A stretch of 64,000 bases of DNA from Gallionella sp. (lineage in GTDB: Bacteria > Pseudomonadota > Gammaproteobacteria > Burkholderiales > Gallionellaceae). The stretch covers positions 34,028 to 98,027 of the forward strand of contig JALNYK010000009.1 in assembly GCA_023229845.1 (NCBI GenBank), written 5' to 3'. This document shows, one piece after another, positions 35,992 to 43,795 of the stretch. The notes beneath the pieces were generated by a model. It was not told the DNA's origin. It saw nothing but the letters and a program-made list of their open reading frames with translations, and ran no database searches. The position numbers and the translations under genes are program-made. Numbering within the stretch: the first letter of the stretch is position 1; each line of letters begins with the position of its first letter.

Positions 35992-36168
35992 TCACAGTTT
36001 GCGCGGCAGTTCGCGCGCCGCCTTGCGGATGAAAACGAGCTGTTTCTCGAAATTGCGGCAGCCACGGCACATCATCAGGTGCATGCGCATCGCCATCTTT
36101 TCGCGCAAGGTGATGGGGCGGTCGTAAGATTGCGACAGCAGTTCAGTGTTTTGTTTGCAGTCCAGCAT
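35992..36168 (-). CDS. Zinc-finger protein, anti-sigma-like partner of the ECF sigma factor
   Basis: 58 residues beginning MLDCKQNTELLSQSYDRPIT. The HxxxCxxC motif in MHLMMCRGCRNFEKQ is the zinc-binding anti-sigma pattern. It lacks a membrane helix and is short compared with classic anti-sigma factors, so it may be a soluble ZAS-like protein. ATG 36168 follows GCGAGGTGACC. It begins 2 bases after the sigma-factor stop, which supports the pairing. Confidence 0.75.
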   Translation of the reverse strand: MLDCKQNTELLSQSYDRPITLREKMAMRMHLMMCRGCRNFEKQLVFIRKAARELPRKL

Positions 36169-36170
36169 GG

Positions 36171-36734
36171 TCACCTCGCGTTTCCAAACCAGTTGAGATC
36201 GAGGCACTCGCGCAACGCCAGCCGCGCGCGGTGCAGGATCACCCAGCAGTTAGTCGTGGAGATGCCGAGTTCCTGACATATCTCGTAGGTAGACATCTCC
36301 ATGAACTCGCGCATCATGAAGGCGCGCGCGGTGTTGAGCGGCATGCGCTGGTTGCATTGCTCGAACACGTTCCAGAAATGCGCGTTCTCCAGCGATTGCT
36401 CCGGCGCGTTCCAGGTCTGCGGCGGATCGGCCCAATGGCCGTTCTCCTTGAACAGCGCATCGACCAGGTCGTTCTCGTCCTCGCCTTCGGCCACGTTCAG
36501 TTGCGGTTCGCGCGCGCGTTTGCGCAGCAGGTCCATGATCTTGTGTTTGAGGATGCCGACCAGCCAGGTGCGCGGTGAAGACTGTGCGGCAAATTTTTCC
36601 TGACTTTCGATGGCGGCGACCAGTGTCTCCTGCACCACATCCTCGGCCAGATGCGGGTCGCGCAGTTGCAGCATGGCGTAGCGCAGCAGATAGCTGCGGT
36701 GCTGTTGCAGGGATTCGGGATCGATGGCGCTCAT
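36171..36734 (-). CDS. ECF-type RNA polymerase sigma factor
   Basis: 187 residues. Region 2: SYLLRYAMLQLRDPHLAEDVVQETLVAAIESQ with the -10 recognition helix and PRTWLVGILKHKIMDLLRK. Region 4: LNTARAFMMREFMEMSTYEICQELGISTTNCWVILHRARLALRECL. A long acidic linker lies between them. The zinc-finger gene directly downstream is the likely regulator. Its regulon is unknown; the NPC-repeat cytochrome gene upstream is a natural candidate. Confidence 0.93.
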   Translation of the reverse strand: MSAIDPESLQQHRSYLLRYAMLQLRDPHLAEDVVQETLVAAIESQEKFAAQSSPRTWLVGILKHKIMDLLRKRAREPQLNVAEGEDENDLVDALFKENGHWADPPQTWNAPEQSLENAHFWNVFEQCNQRMPLNTARAFMMREFMEMSTYEICQELGISTTNCWVILHRARLALRECLDLNWFGNAR

Positions 36735-36793
36735 TCAAACTCCGGATGGTGTGCGAAGTGCGGTTGCATGGTAGCACTCGCAGAAATGCAAAA

Positions 36794-36816
36794 CACCCGC
36801 CGGGTGAGGGCGGGTG
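36794..36816 (-). terminator. Terminator after the NPC-repeat cytochrome gene
   Basis: Arms CACCCGCC and GGCGGGTG with a 7-base loop, followed on the minus strand by TTTTGCATTT. It lies 20 bases after the stop of the gene at 36837 and separates it from the sigma factor gene. Confidence 0.7.
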
Positions 36817-36836
36817 CAGGCGTGGCGCTGTAGAGC

Positions 36837-37514
36837 TCAGTGACGTGTCGCCGCACAGGGGTTCTTGGCTGCGCAAGGATTCATCGGCGCGCACGGGTTA
36901 CGGGCCGCACAGGGATTTTTCGCTGCACAGGGATTGCCCGGCTTGAAGCCTTGTTGCAGCGTTGCGGTGTAGGCGGTCAGCGCCGCCAGCCGCTTGCTGT
37001 TCCACGGCAGCGGCTTGGCCGCCATCGGCACCGCCATGCAGAACTGCACCATCTCGTCCAGATGCACGGCCTTCACGCCGGCGCGGTCGTCGGTCATCTG
37101 CACATAGTGCGGGTATGGTTTAGCGAATGTGTCCTGGAACGCGCCGTTGTTGTCGTGGCAAGTGCTGCACGACAGGCCGTTGCTGCTCAGACTGGTATCG
37201 CTGAACAGGCGCTTGCCGTAGGCGACTAGTTCCTTCTGGTTGCCTTGGTAGGGACGATAATTCTTCGGGCGCATCACGCCTTTGACATCCATTTTCACCA
37301 TCGCGGCGGCACAGGGATTGGTTGCGGCACAAGGATTTTGCGCAGCGCACGGATTCTTCGCAGCGCACGGATTCTTCGCGGCGCAGGGATTCATGCGCGT
37401 ACTGCGCGGGGCGCAGGGGTTGGCGCGACAGGGTGCGGCCAGCGCCATGCCGCCGACGGTCAGGCTCAGCACGCCGGACGCGATCAGGGTATTCATCAAT
37501 CGGGCAGATTTCAT
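36837..37514 (-). CDS. Secreted c-type cytochrome framed by NPC-pentapeptide repeats
   Basis: 225 residues with a signal peptide (about 1-28, ending GGMALA). After cleavage comes a low-complexity run of six NPC units, mostly NPCAA plus one linker residue. Then a mono-haem cytochrome c domain (about 80-180) with GKRLFSDTSLSSNGLSCSTCH (haem motif CSTCH), and finally five more NPC units to the C-terminus (NPCAAKNPCAARNPCAPM and on). The haem domain resembles the N-terminal half of di-haem peroxidases. The repeats give about 11 regularly spaced cysteines. I recognise no described function for this architecture. ATG follows AAGGAGAGCGAG. Confidence 0.85.
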   Translation of the reverse strand: MKSARLMNTLIASGVLSLTVGGMALAAPCRANPCAPRSTRMNPCAAKNPCAAKNPCAAQNPCAATNPCAAAMVKMDVKGVMRPKNYRPYQGNQKELVAYGKRLFSDTSLSSNGLSCSTCHDNNGAFQDTFAKPYPHYVQMTDDRAGVKAVHLDEMVQFCMAVPMAAKPLPWNSKRLAALTAYTATLQQGFKPGNPCAAKNPCAARNPCAPMNPCAAKNPCAATRH

Positions 37515-37531
37515 CTCGCTCTCCTTATGTC

Positions 37532-37660
37532 TTATGCCAGCAACCAGAAAGCCGCGACACCGACCGCGATCAACACCACCGCGCCCAGCATCATCTTCTC
37601 GTGCACGCACATGCCGGGCGTGGTTTCGCAACTGCTATTCATTTTGCACATCATGGACAT
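37532..37660 (-). CDS. Small Cys-containing membrane peptide, 42 residues
   Basis: The sequence MSMMCKMNSSCETTPGMCVHE, Met- and Cys-rich, is followed by one hydrophobic helix (MMLGAVVLIAVGVAAFWLLA). A near-perfect AGGAGG precedes the ATG at 37660. It ends 17 bases before the NPC-cytochrome start and is surely co-transcribed with it. The Met/Cys-rich face suggests metal (copper-type) binding; this is inference from composition only. Confidence 0.7.
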   Translation of the reverse strand: MSMMCKMNSSCETTPGMCVHEKMMLGAVVLIAVGVAAFWLLA

Positions 37661-37810
37661 TTCAGCCTCCTGTCGGTAATTGGGGAAATCACGTATTGCT
37701 GCGGTGACGTGCGTTGGTCGCGCAGGGCAGGCGAACCTTACAGGCGGAATGAAAAAGAACGGATGTCCTTGCCGCCGCGCGGGAAGACGCTGCGGCAAGG
37801 GCGGCTGACG

Positions 37811-38116
37811 CTATGCGGCGCTGCGCCGGAAGAAGGTGTCGCCCGGTGTGGCCGTGGTGACTTCGGTGATCGAGTCGTAGGGCAGGCCGACGCGTTCGTG
37901 CGCGCGCCGCACGGCCTCGGCATCGGTCGCCATGTTCAGGCAGAAGGCGCGGCCATCCTCGTAGCTCAGGTGCAGGCGGACGGGCACGACGCCTTCGTCG
38001 TAGCAGGCCTGTTCGTACAGCGCGTAGAACTTCTCGAAGTCATCCATGGAAAGTTGCTCCGGGAAGGTCTGGCGCGTGCGGTCGTGCGTGTCGATGAAAA
38101 AGCGCATCGGTTTCAT
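37811..38116 (-). CDS. DUF4242 family protein
   Basis: 101 residues: MKPMRFFIDTHDRTRQTFPEQLSMDDFEKFY at the start, EGVVPVRLHLSYEDGRAFCLNMATDAEAVRRAHERVGLPYDSITEV after. This matches DUF4242, a small ferredoxin-like-fold family with nickel-binding members. Strong CAGGAGAGC ribosome-binding site. It is divergent from the di-haem peroxidase and upstream of the NPC-cytochrome genes, which it may precede in the same transcript. Confidence 0.82.
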   Translation of the reverse strand: MKPMRFFIDTHDRTRQTFPEQLSMDDFEKFYALYEQACYDEGVVPVRLHLSYEDGRAFCLNMATDAEAVRRAHERVGLPYDSITEVTTATPGDTFFRRSAA

Positions 38117-38186
38117 GTTGCTCTCCTGTCAGTGACGCTACGAAGGTGTAGCGGGGCGCAATGTAGCGGGCGGCCGCGCGGCGTTC

Positions 38187-38239
38187 TGTAGCAAAAGTTA
38201 CGCTGCGAGCCTTTTCCGTGTTGTGTAGCAATTGATACA
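38187..38239. promoter_or_regulatory. Two Crp/Fnr-type dyads between DUF4242 and di-haem peroxidase genes
   Basis: TGTAGCAAAAGTTACG (38187-38202) and TGTAGCAATTGATACA (38224-38239) share the pattern TGTAGCnnnnG(A/T)TAC(A/G), both imperfect palindromes with centres 37 bases apart. The GTA-N8-TAC shape is like that bound by some Crp/Fnr-family proteins. A Crp/Fnr gene lies at 40069. The sites fall 60-110 bases upstream of the peroxidase ATG and in the divergent promoter of DUF4242. Confidence 0.5.
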
Positions 38240-38297
38240 GAGCGCGCGACGGATTGCCGTTAGCCTGCACCCGGTCTTGATGCGCAAGGAGAACGGA

Positions 38298-39626
38298 ATG
38301 GGACACGCGGGATTGTCGGGATTCATGAACGTCAGCATCGCCATGCTGGTGATCGGCTTCACGGTGCTGTTGCTGATGGTGCAGTTCGAGCTGGGGCCGA
38401 TGGGCAAGTTGTCCGGCGGCAGGAAGTGGCTGCTGACGCTGATACTGGGCTCGGGCATGGTGGCGTTCTCCATCAAGCTGATCGTCATCGCCACGCTGCT
38501 GAACTTCCCGAAACAGACCATAGGCGCGCATCTGCGCGCGCAGCAGGCCCGCCCGCCGCACGCGACGGTCGCGCCGCAATACGCCGTCTACGACAGGTCG
38601 GTCGGCGGGAGCAAACCTTATGTCTGGCAGGTCTTGCCCGAGGTCGCGCCCGCGCCGGCGTGGAACCCGACCACGCCGGAGAAGGTCGCGCTGGGCGAGC
38701 GACTGTTCCACGATACCGCCCTGTCGGCGGATCGCACCGTTTCGTGCAGTTCCTGCCACGAGGTGCGGCAGGGCGCGGGCATGGATGGCAGACGCACCTC
38801 GCTGGGCATCGGCGGCCAGAGCGGCGCGCGCAATGCGCCCACGGTGTGGAACGCCGCCTTCCAGTCCGTATTATTCTGGGACGGCCGCGCCGCCTCGCTG
38901 GAAGAACAGGCCAAAGGACCACCGCTCAATCCGAAGGAAATGGGCATGCCGTCGCTGGAGGCTTTGGTGCAGCGCGTGCGCGAGGAGGTTTCGTATCGCG
39001 AACCGTTCGACAGGGCATTCGGTGTGGGGCGGCCGATCACCATCACGCAGATTGTCGCGGCCATCGCCGCCTACGAGCGGACGCTGATTACGCCGGATGC
39101 GCCGTACGACCGCTTCGTGCGCGGCGACGCGAGCGCGCTGAACGCGGCGCAACTGCGCGGGATGGAGCTGTTCCAGTCGGTAGGCTGCGTCCAGTGCCAC
39201 TCCGGACCAAACTTCAGCGGCGCCAGCGTGTTCGACAAGGCGCCCAATACGCAACGCCTGTTCCCGGTGTTCGCCTCGCAGCGCTATGTCGAGCGATACC
39301 GCCTGACCGGCGATGCCGGCGGCAATGCGGCCGGCAGCAAACAGGGCATCTGGCGCATCCCCTCGCTGCGCAACGTCGCGCTGACTGCGCCGTATTTTCA
39401 CAACGGCAGTGTTGACAGCCTGGCCGAGGTGGTGCGTATCATGGCGACGGTGCAGCGCGGCAAACGGATAGGCGGCGACGAGCGGACCATCGTCTGGTCG
39501 CGACAGGACAGGACGCTCACCCGCGCCGATGCGGAGCCGCTGAGCGAGCGCGACGTGCAGGATATCGTCGCGTTCCTCAAGTCGCTGAGCAGCGACACGC
39601 TGCTGGCGCGCAGTCGGGAGCCGTGA
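38298..39626 (+). CDS. Membrane-anchored di-haem cytochrome c peroxidase
   Basis: 442 residues. Two N-terminal membrane helices (about 11-29 and 44-68) are followed by a MauG/CcpA-type di-haem domain. The haem motifs are CSSCH (150-154) and CVQCH (297-301). Other family marks are PLNPKEMGMP, RIPSLRNVALTAPYFHNGSV and a Met-containing region near the second haem. It reduces peroxide in the periplasm with electrons from small cytochromes. The membrane anchor is unusual for classic CcpA and more like YhjA/quinol-linked forms. ATG with AAGGAGAACGGA upstream. Confidence 0.92.
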   Translation: MGHAGLSGFMNVSIAMLVIGFTVLLLMVQFELGPMGKLSGGRKWLLTLILGSGMVAFSIKLIVIATLLNFPKQTIGAHLRAQQARPPHATVAPQYAVYDRSVGGSKPYVWQVLPEVAPAPAWNPTTPEKVALGERLFHDTALSADRTVSCSSCHEVRQGAGMDGRRTSLGIGGQSGARNAPTVWNAAFQSVLFWDGRAASLEEQAKGPPLNPKEMGMPSLEALVQRVREEVSYREPFDRAFGVGRPITITQIVAAIAAYERTLITPDAPYDRFVRGDASALNAAQLRGMELFQSVGCVQCHSGPNFSGASVFDKAPNTQRLFPVFASQRYVERYRLTGDAGGNAAGSKQGIWRIPSLRNVALTAPYFHNGSVDSLAEVVRIMATVQRGKRIGGDERTIVWSRQDRTLTRADAEPLSERDVQDIVAFLKSLSSDTLLARSREP

Positions 39627-39698
39627 GTGCCGGTGGATTTTCCGGGGAAGCGCAGTTGAACAAGGCCCATCTTGCGTTGGGCATCAAGGGAGCGGACA

Positions 39699-40022
39699 GT
39701 GGACTCATGCAAAGTGATGTTTGACTCATTGGAATGGCAGGAAGCAATGCCCGGTGCCCGCTTCAAAGTATTTGGCGATGGCCGGAAGCAGATGCGGTTG
39801 CTCGAATTTACCTCCGGGTTTGTCGAGCCGCACTGGTGCGAGAAGGGGCATGTTGGTTGCGTACTCAAGGGCGAATTGGAAATCGACTTTGACGGCCGAA
39901 TCGTCAGATACGGCGTAGGCGACGGGATATTCATTCCGATGGGGACATCCACCAGACACAAGGCGCGTTCGCTTACAGCCAGTGTTCGACTTTTTCTGGT
40001 GGAAGATGTTGTCGGAGCATGA
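39699..40022 (+). CDS. Cupin-domain protein
   Basis: A 107-residue single cupin domain: MRLLEFTSGFVEPHWCEKGHVGCVLKGELEIDFDGR with metal-ligand-like His/Glu, and GDGIFIPMGTSTRHKAR with the third His. I chose GTG 39699, preceded by AAGGGAG at good spacing; an ATG at 39717 is the alternative. Function within the cluster is unknown. Confidence 0.75.
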   Translation: MDSCKVMFDSLEWQEAMPGARFKVFGDGRKQMRLLEFTSGFVEPHWCEKGHVGCVLKGELEIDFDGRIVRYGVGDGIFIPMGTSTRHKARSLTASVRLFLVEDVVGA

Positions 40023-40068
40023 GCAGAGAGGCCACGGCGTTTGCCGGTTTCATATCAGGAGGCGGGCG

Positions 40069-40749
40069 ATGGGCGATGCGAAGTCGATGAACGAGGTGCG
40101 GACGCTAGGCGTCTTTCGCGAGCTTTCCGTGCGCGGGCAGCACATGCTCGAATGCGGCATGCAGCTCAACCATTTTGACGAGCTGAAGACCATCATCAAC
40201 AAGGGCAACAACGTGGCCGGCGCCTATGTCGTGGTTCGCGGTCGGCTGCGCGTCTATTCGATCTCGCCGGGCGGTAACGAGGCCACGCTGTACTTCATCA
40301 ATCCGGGCGAGGTCTGCATCCTCGCGCTGAACTGCATTTTCAACAACCTGCAATATCCGGCCTGGGTGCAGACCGAACCGGACACCTGCGTCGGCGTGAT
40401 TCCCTCGCTGACCTACCGCACGCTGTTCCAGACCGAGCCCTCCATCCAGAACCTGACCGTGCATGCATTGTCTGTACTGGTATTCAGGCTGATGGAAGAG
40501 CTGGAGGAGGTGCATGCCCTGAACCTGAACGAGCGTCTGGCCAAGTTCATCCTGATGCGCTCGGAAGCTGACGGGCAGTTGCGCATGACGCAGAGCGAGC
40601 TGGCCGCGCACCTGGGCACCACGCGCGAAGTGGTTGCAAAGCTGCTGCGCAAGCTGGTCGCCGATGGCGTCATCCAGACCGGGCGCGCTACGATCCGGGT
40701 CGGCAAACGGGATGCCCTCGCCGGATTGCTCAAGTCGCCGACCGGGTGA
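40069..40749 (+). CDS. Crp/Fnr-family transcriptional regulator
   Basis: 226 residues. The N-terminal cyclic-nucleotide-binding-like domain (about 20-140) has GAYVVVRGRLRVYSISPGGNEATLYFINPGE. The C-terminal HTH (about 160-220) has LRMTQSELAAHLGTTREVVAKLLRKLVADGVIQ. The FNR cluster cysteines at the extreme N-terminus are absent; two Cys occur in CILALNCIF. A perfect AGGAGG 6 bases before the ATG sets the start. A candidate to bind the TGTAGC dyads at 38187-38239. Confidence 0.9.
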   Translation: MGDAKSMNEVRTLGVFRELSVRGQHMLECGMQLNHFDELKTIINKGNNVAGAYVVVRGRLRVYSISPGGNEATLYFINPGEVCILALNCIFNNLQYPAWVQTEPDTCVGVIPSLTYRTLFQTEPSIQNLTVHALSVLVFRLMEELEEVHALNLNERLAKFILMRSEADGQLRMTQSELAAHLGTTREVVAKLLRKLVADGVIQTGRATIRVGKRDALAGLLKSPTG

Positions 40750-40820
40750 TCGTGAACGCCGTGTAAGGAATGCGATTCCCGGCCGACCAATGCGCACCAC
40801 CACCGGATAAGGAGATTCCC

Positions 40821-41201
40821 ATGAAGTCGATATACAAACTGTTGTTGTCGCTGGCCCTGTTGTTCCCGCTGTTCGCCCACGCCGTCGGCGAGCCCTACAC
40901 GCAAGACAAGCTGGACGCGCTGAACCAGGCCGGCAAACCCGCGCTGGTGTTCATCTACGCCGACTGGTGCCCGACCTGCCGCGCGCAGGAGAAAATATTA
41001 AACGAGCTGCTGCCTATGGATGAATTCAAGGGCATCGCCACCTTGCGCGTGGATTTCGACACACAGAAACCCGTGGTCAAGGCATTCGGCGTCCGCTACC
41101 AGAGTACGCTCATCGTGTTCAAGGGCGGCCGAGAAGTCGCCCGCGTGACCGGCGAGACGGACCGCGACAAGATCGTAGCGCTGTTGCGCAAGGCTCTTTA
41201 A
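40821..41201 (+). CDS. Periplasmic thioredoxin-like protein
   Basis: 126 residues with a signal peptide (MKSIYKLLLSLALLFPLFAHA) and a thioredoxin fold. The redox motif is ADWCPTCRAQEK, and the cis-Pro region reads YQSTLIVFKGG, where Ser-Thr replaces the usual Thr-Pro. It likely reduces or oxidises periplasmic cysteines, fed by the CcdA-like protein encoded 4 bases downstream. Confidence 0.88.
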   Translation: MKSIYKLLLSLALLFPLFAHAVGEPYTQDKLDALNQAGKPALVFIYADWCPTCRAQEKILNELLPMDEFKGIATLRVDFDTQKPVVKAFGVRYQSTLIVFKGGREVARVTGETDRDKIVALLRKAL

Positions 41202-41205
41202 CGAG

Positions 41206-41931
41206 ATGGAACTGACCGCAACCAGCTATGGCTTGTCGTTCTTGGCGGGCGTGCTGTCCACGCTGTCGCCCTGCGTGCTGCCGCTGGTGCCCATCCTGAT
41301 GGGCTCGGCGGCGAGCACCCACCGCTACGGCACGCTCGCATTGGTGGGCGGGCTGATGCTGTCGTTCACCGTCATCGGCGTGAGTCTCGGCTCGCTGGGC
41401 GGCAGCATCGGCCTGGAGCAGGACACCTTGCGCGTGGTCGGCGGCGTGCTGCTGATCCTGTTCGGTGCAGTGCTGGTCTCCAGCCGGCTGCAAGAGCGCT
41501 TCGGCGCGGCAGTCAGCCGCTTGGGCATGGGGCAGGGCATGCTGGCGCGCTTCAATCTGGGCGGATTGCACGGCCAGTTTGTACTCGGCTTGTTGCTCGG
41601 CGTGGTGTGGAGCCCGTGCGTAGGCCCGACGCTGGGCGTGGCGGTCACGCTGGCCAGCCAGGGGCAGGCGCTGGCGCAGGTTGCTGCGGTGATGCTGACA
41701 TTCAGCCTCGGCGCGGGCTTGCCGCTGCTCGCCATCGGCATGCTGTCGCGCCAGGCGCTGGGCAAGTGGCGCGGGCGTATGATGGATGCCGGCCAGAAAG
41801 CCAAGAAGCTGTTCGGCGCGGCATTGCTGCTGGTCGGCGTGCTGGTGCTGTCGGGGGCGGACAAGGATTTCGAAAAGTGGGCGCTGGACGTGATGCCCGA
41901 GTGGATGGTGACGTTGACCAGCCGTTTCTGA
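41206..41931 (+). CDS. ccdA: CcdA-family thiol-disulfide transport protein
   Basis: 241 residues with six predicted helices. The two conserved Cys are in STLSPCVLPLVPIL and VVWSPCVGPTLGVAV, the SPC(V)xP pairs that carry electrons across the membrane in CcdA/DsbD. It would deliver reducing power from cytoplasmic thioredoxin to the adjacent periplasmic thioredoxin, and so possibly to the Cys-rich NPC proteins or apocytochromes. Confidence 0.9.
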   Translation: MELTATSYGLSFLAGVLSTLSPCVLPLVPILMGSAASTHRYGTLALVGGLMLSFTVIGVSLGSLGGSIGLEQDTLRVVGGVLLILFGAVLVSSRLQERFGAAVSRLGMGQGMLARFNLGGLHGQFVLGLLLGVVWSPCVGPTLGVAVTLASQGQALAQVAAVMLTFSLGAGLPLLAIGMLSRQALGKWRGRMMDAGQKAKKLFGAALLLVGVLVLSGADKDFEKWALDVMPEWMVTLTSRF

Positions 41932-41955
41932 ATTTGCTGATTCAAGGAGAACGAC

Positions 41956-42792
41956 ATGGCCGAAAAAGAATCGTTACTCAACTCGCTGCTCGGACTGTCG
42001 ATGATCGTCGAGGCGCGAGATCCCTATACCGGCGGCCACCTGTGGCGCGTCTCGCAGTTCTCAAAACTATTGGCTCAACATGTGGGGCTGTCTCGCCGCG
42101 ATGTCGCGCTGAGCGAGGTGGGTGGTTTCCTGCACGACCTCGGCAAGGTCGGCGTGCCCGACGCCATCCTCAACAAACCGGATCGGCTCACCGATGGCGA
42201 GTACGACGTGATCAAGACGCATCCCGCGGTCGGAGGAAAACTGCTGTCCAACCACCCGCTGGCGAACCTGGCGTACGAGGCGGTGGTCGGCCACCACGAG
42301 CGACCGGACGGCAAGGGCTACCCGCACGGACTCGTGGGCGACGTCATTCCCGAAGTCGCGCGCATCGTCGGCATCGCCGACGCCTTCGACGCCATGACCA
42401 GTACTCGCGCCTATCGCAAAGGCATGCCGATGGAGAAAGCGCTCTCCATCATCAGCGATGAAGCCGGTCGCCAGTTCGACGCGCCACTGGCGAAACACTT
42501 CCTGTCGCTGAGCGCATCCGCCGAGTTGGCCCACATCGTCGGCCACAGCGAACCCGGACTGCCCTTGTTCCAGTGCGGGTGCGGCGCGCCGCTGGCGATA
42601 CCCGGCGCATTGCGCGACGGCGACCATGTGTACTGCCATTGCTGCGGCGGCGAATCGCGCCTGAGCAAACAGGGCGACAAGCGCAAACTGGAAATGACCG
42701 GGGTGCAAGGCGACGCCTCCGTGCTGGCGCCGGACTGCGACACCGATCTGATCGGCGCGATGGTGGAAGAGATCGCACCGCATGTGCTGTGA
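41956..42792 (+). CDS. HD-GYP domain protein (cyclic-di-GMP phosphodiesterase-like)
   Basis: 278 residues. The HD-GYP domain fills about residues 10-180: GGFLHDLGKVGVPDAILNKP (HD motif), THPAVGG, HHERPDGKGYPHGL (HHExxDGxGYP) and ADAFDAMTSTRAYRKGM. The C-terminal part has clustered Cys (FQCGCGAPL and CHCCGGES), probably a zinc ribbon. Start ATG follows CAAGGAGAACGAC. It is the last gene of the co-directional redox run. Confidence 0.9.
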   Translation: MAEKESLLNSLLGLSMIVEARDPYTGGHLWRVSQFSKLLAQHVGLSRRDVALSEVGGFLHDLGKVGVPDAILNKPDRLTDGEYDVIKTHPAVGGKLLSNHPLANLAYEAVVGHHERPDGKGYPHGLVGDVIPEVARIVGIADAFDAMTSTRAYRKGMPMEKALSIISDEAGRQFDAPLAKHFLSLSASAELAHIVGHSEPGLPLFQCGCGAPLAIPGALRDGDHVYCHCCGGESRLSKQGDKRKLEMTGVQGDASVLAPDCDTDLIGAMVEEIAPHVL

Positions 42793-42817
42793 GGTGACAC
42801 ACCAATCAAACCATGAT

Positions 42818-42931
42818 CGTCATTCCGGCGAAGGCCGGAATCCAGTGGGGTTATTCAACATGCTTTATCGCTTTTGTCCCGCGTTGCGGGTGTTTTATTC
42901 AAACTGGATTCCGGCCTTCGCCGGAATGACG
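42818..42931. mobile_element. MITE-like element, 114 bases, with perfect 29-base terminal inverted repeats
   Basis: The left arm (42818-42846, starting CGTCATTCCGGCGAAGG) and right arm (42903-42931) are perfect inverted copies, and each arm is itself a small hairpin. The 56-base interior has no gene. A degenerate relative is at 29364-29450. There is no transposase, so any mobility would need one in trans. Confidence 0.7.
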
Positions 42932-42969
42932 GCAACTGTAGGGTGAGGGAAAGAAAGCGAGGCTTGCAA

Positions 42970-43344
42970 TGTCCGAACTAAGCAACACCGTGCAGATCAA
43001 CGGCAGACAAGTTTCGGTGGAATGGACAAAATCCGCCGCGCGCGAACTGGCGCAGCGCGCGCAACCGCTGGTGGTCGAACTGGAGTTATATTTTTCCTGC
43101 CTGGTGAAAAAGTTCGTCCACTTTCACGAAACGACACCGCAGCGATGACACCATCGCCGTCAGCGACAAACTCGCCGTCTTCTTCCGCCCCGTCACCTCC
43201 ACCGCCTGCTCGTTCGAAGTCGCAGACCGCCTGGGCAGACAACCCGAGATCGAACTCGACACACCCAACGTGCGCAAGATCGCGCCGAAGCGCGTCAGCA
43301 TCGACTATGTGCGCGGGGTGTGGAAGGGGCAGTTCTGGATATAG
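42970..43344 (+). pseudogene. Frameshifted hypothetical gene
   Basis: The first frame reads MSELSNTVQINGRQVSVEWTK and on to VKKFVHFHETTPQR, then stops. From about 43135 another frame continues SDDTIAVSDKLAVFFRPVTSTACSFEVADRLGRQPEIELDTPNVRKIAPKRVSIDYVRGVWKGQFWI to a TAG at 43342. Together they look like one protein of about 125 residues broken by a frameshift. Family not recognised. A sequencing error cannot be excluded. Confidence 0.55.
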
Positions 43345-43415
43345 ATGATTCTGACGTTTTCGCGCAAATGGCTTGCCGGGGAATTGGAGCAAGTCCGCCG
43401 TGGCGGCGGACTTGG

Positions 43416-43793
43416 TTAAGCAACCGCCACTCTGTCTTGCTGCGCGCAGATATCCATGTCCACCGTCAGGCGATGGATTGCCACCTCGGGAATCTTGGCT
43501 TTGCCTGCACCCTGGCGCAGGCGCACAAAGCCCAAAGCTTCAAGCTTGCCTAATGTGCGGCTGACATTAGGTTCCGCGCGATGAACCAGTTTTGCCAGAT
43601 CGGCCACGGAAGCAGGTTTCTTCTGGTCTATGGTGGCGAGCAGGAAACGGTTCTCGGGAGTCAGCAGCCGAATCACGGCCTCTACAGAGTCGAAAGAAAT
43701 TTGGGCGGCATCGACAGGCGCTTTGTGTTCACCGCGAGCAACCGACAGCATCTCCTTTTTCAGGTCTTGCATAGACTGAATTTTCATTTTCAT
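43416..43793 (-). CDS. HTH antitoxin / MarR-like regulator, TumA-type
   Basis: 125 residues with a winged-HTH region: ENRFLLATIDQKKPASVADLAKLVHRAEPNVSRTLGKLEALGFVRLRQ. It lies 2 bases after the stop of the TumE-like gene, the gene order of TumE-TumA toxin-antitoxin pairs. It should neutralise the toxin and repress the promoter through the palindrome at 44192-44220. ATG follows CAAGGAGACG. Confidence 0.75.
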   Translation of the reverse strand: MKMKIQSMQDLKKEMLSVARGEHKAPVDAAQISFDSVEAVIRLLTPENRFLLATIDQKKPASVADLAKLVHRAEPNVSRTLGKLEALGFVRLRQGAGKAKIPEVAIHRLTVDMDICAQQDRVAVA

Positions 43794-43795
43794 AA

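Noticed and set aside
37300..37400. Tandem DNA repeats resembling a CRISPR
   Set aside because: The period is 15 bases and in frame with the NPC-repeat protein; there are no spacers.
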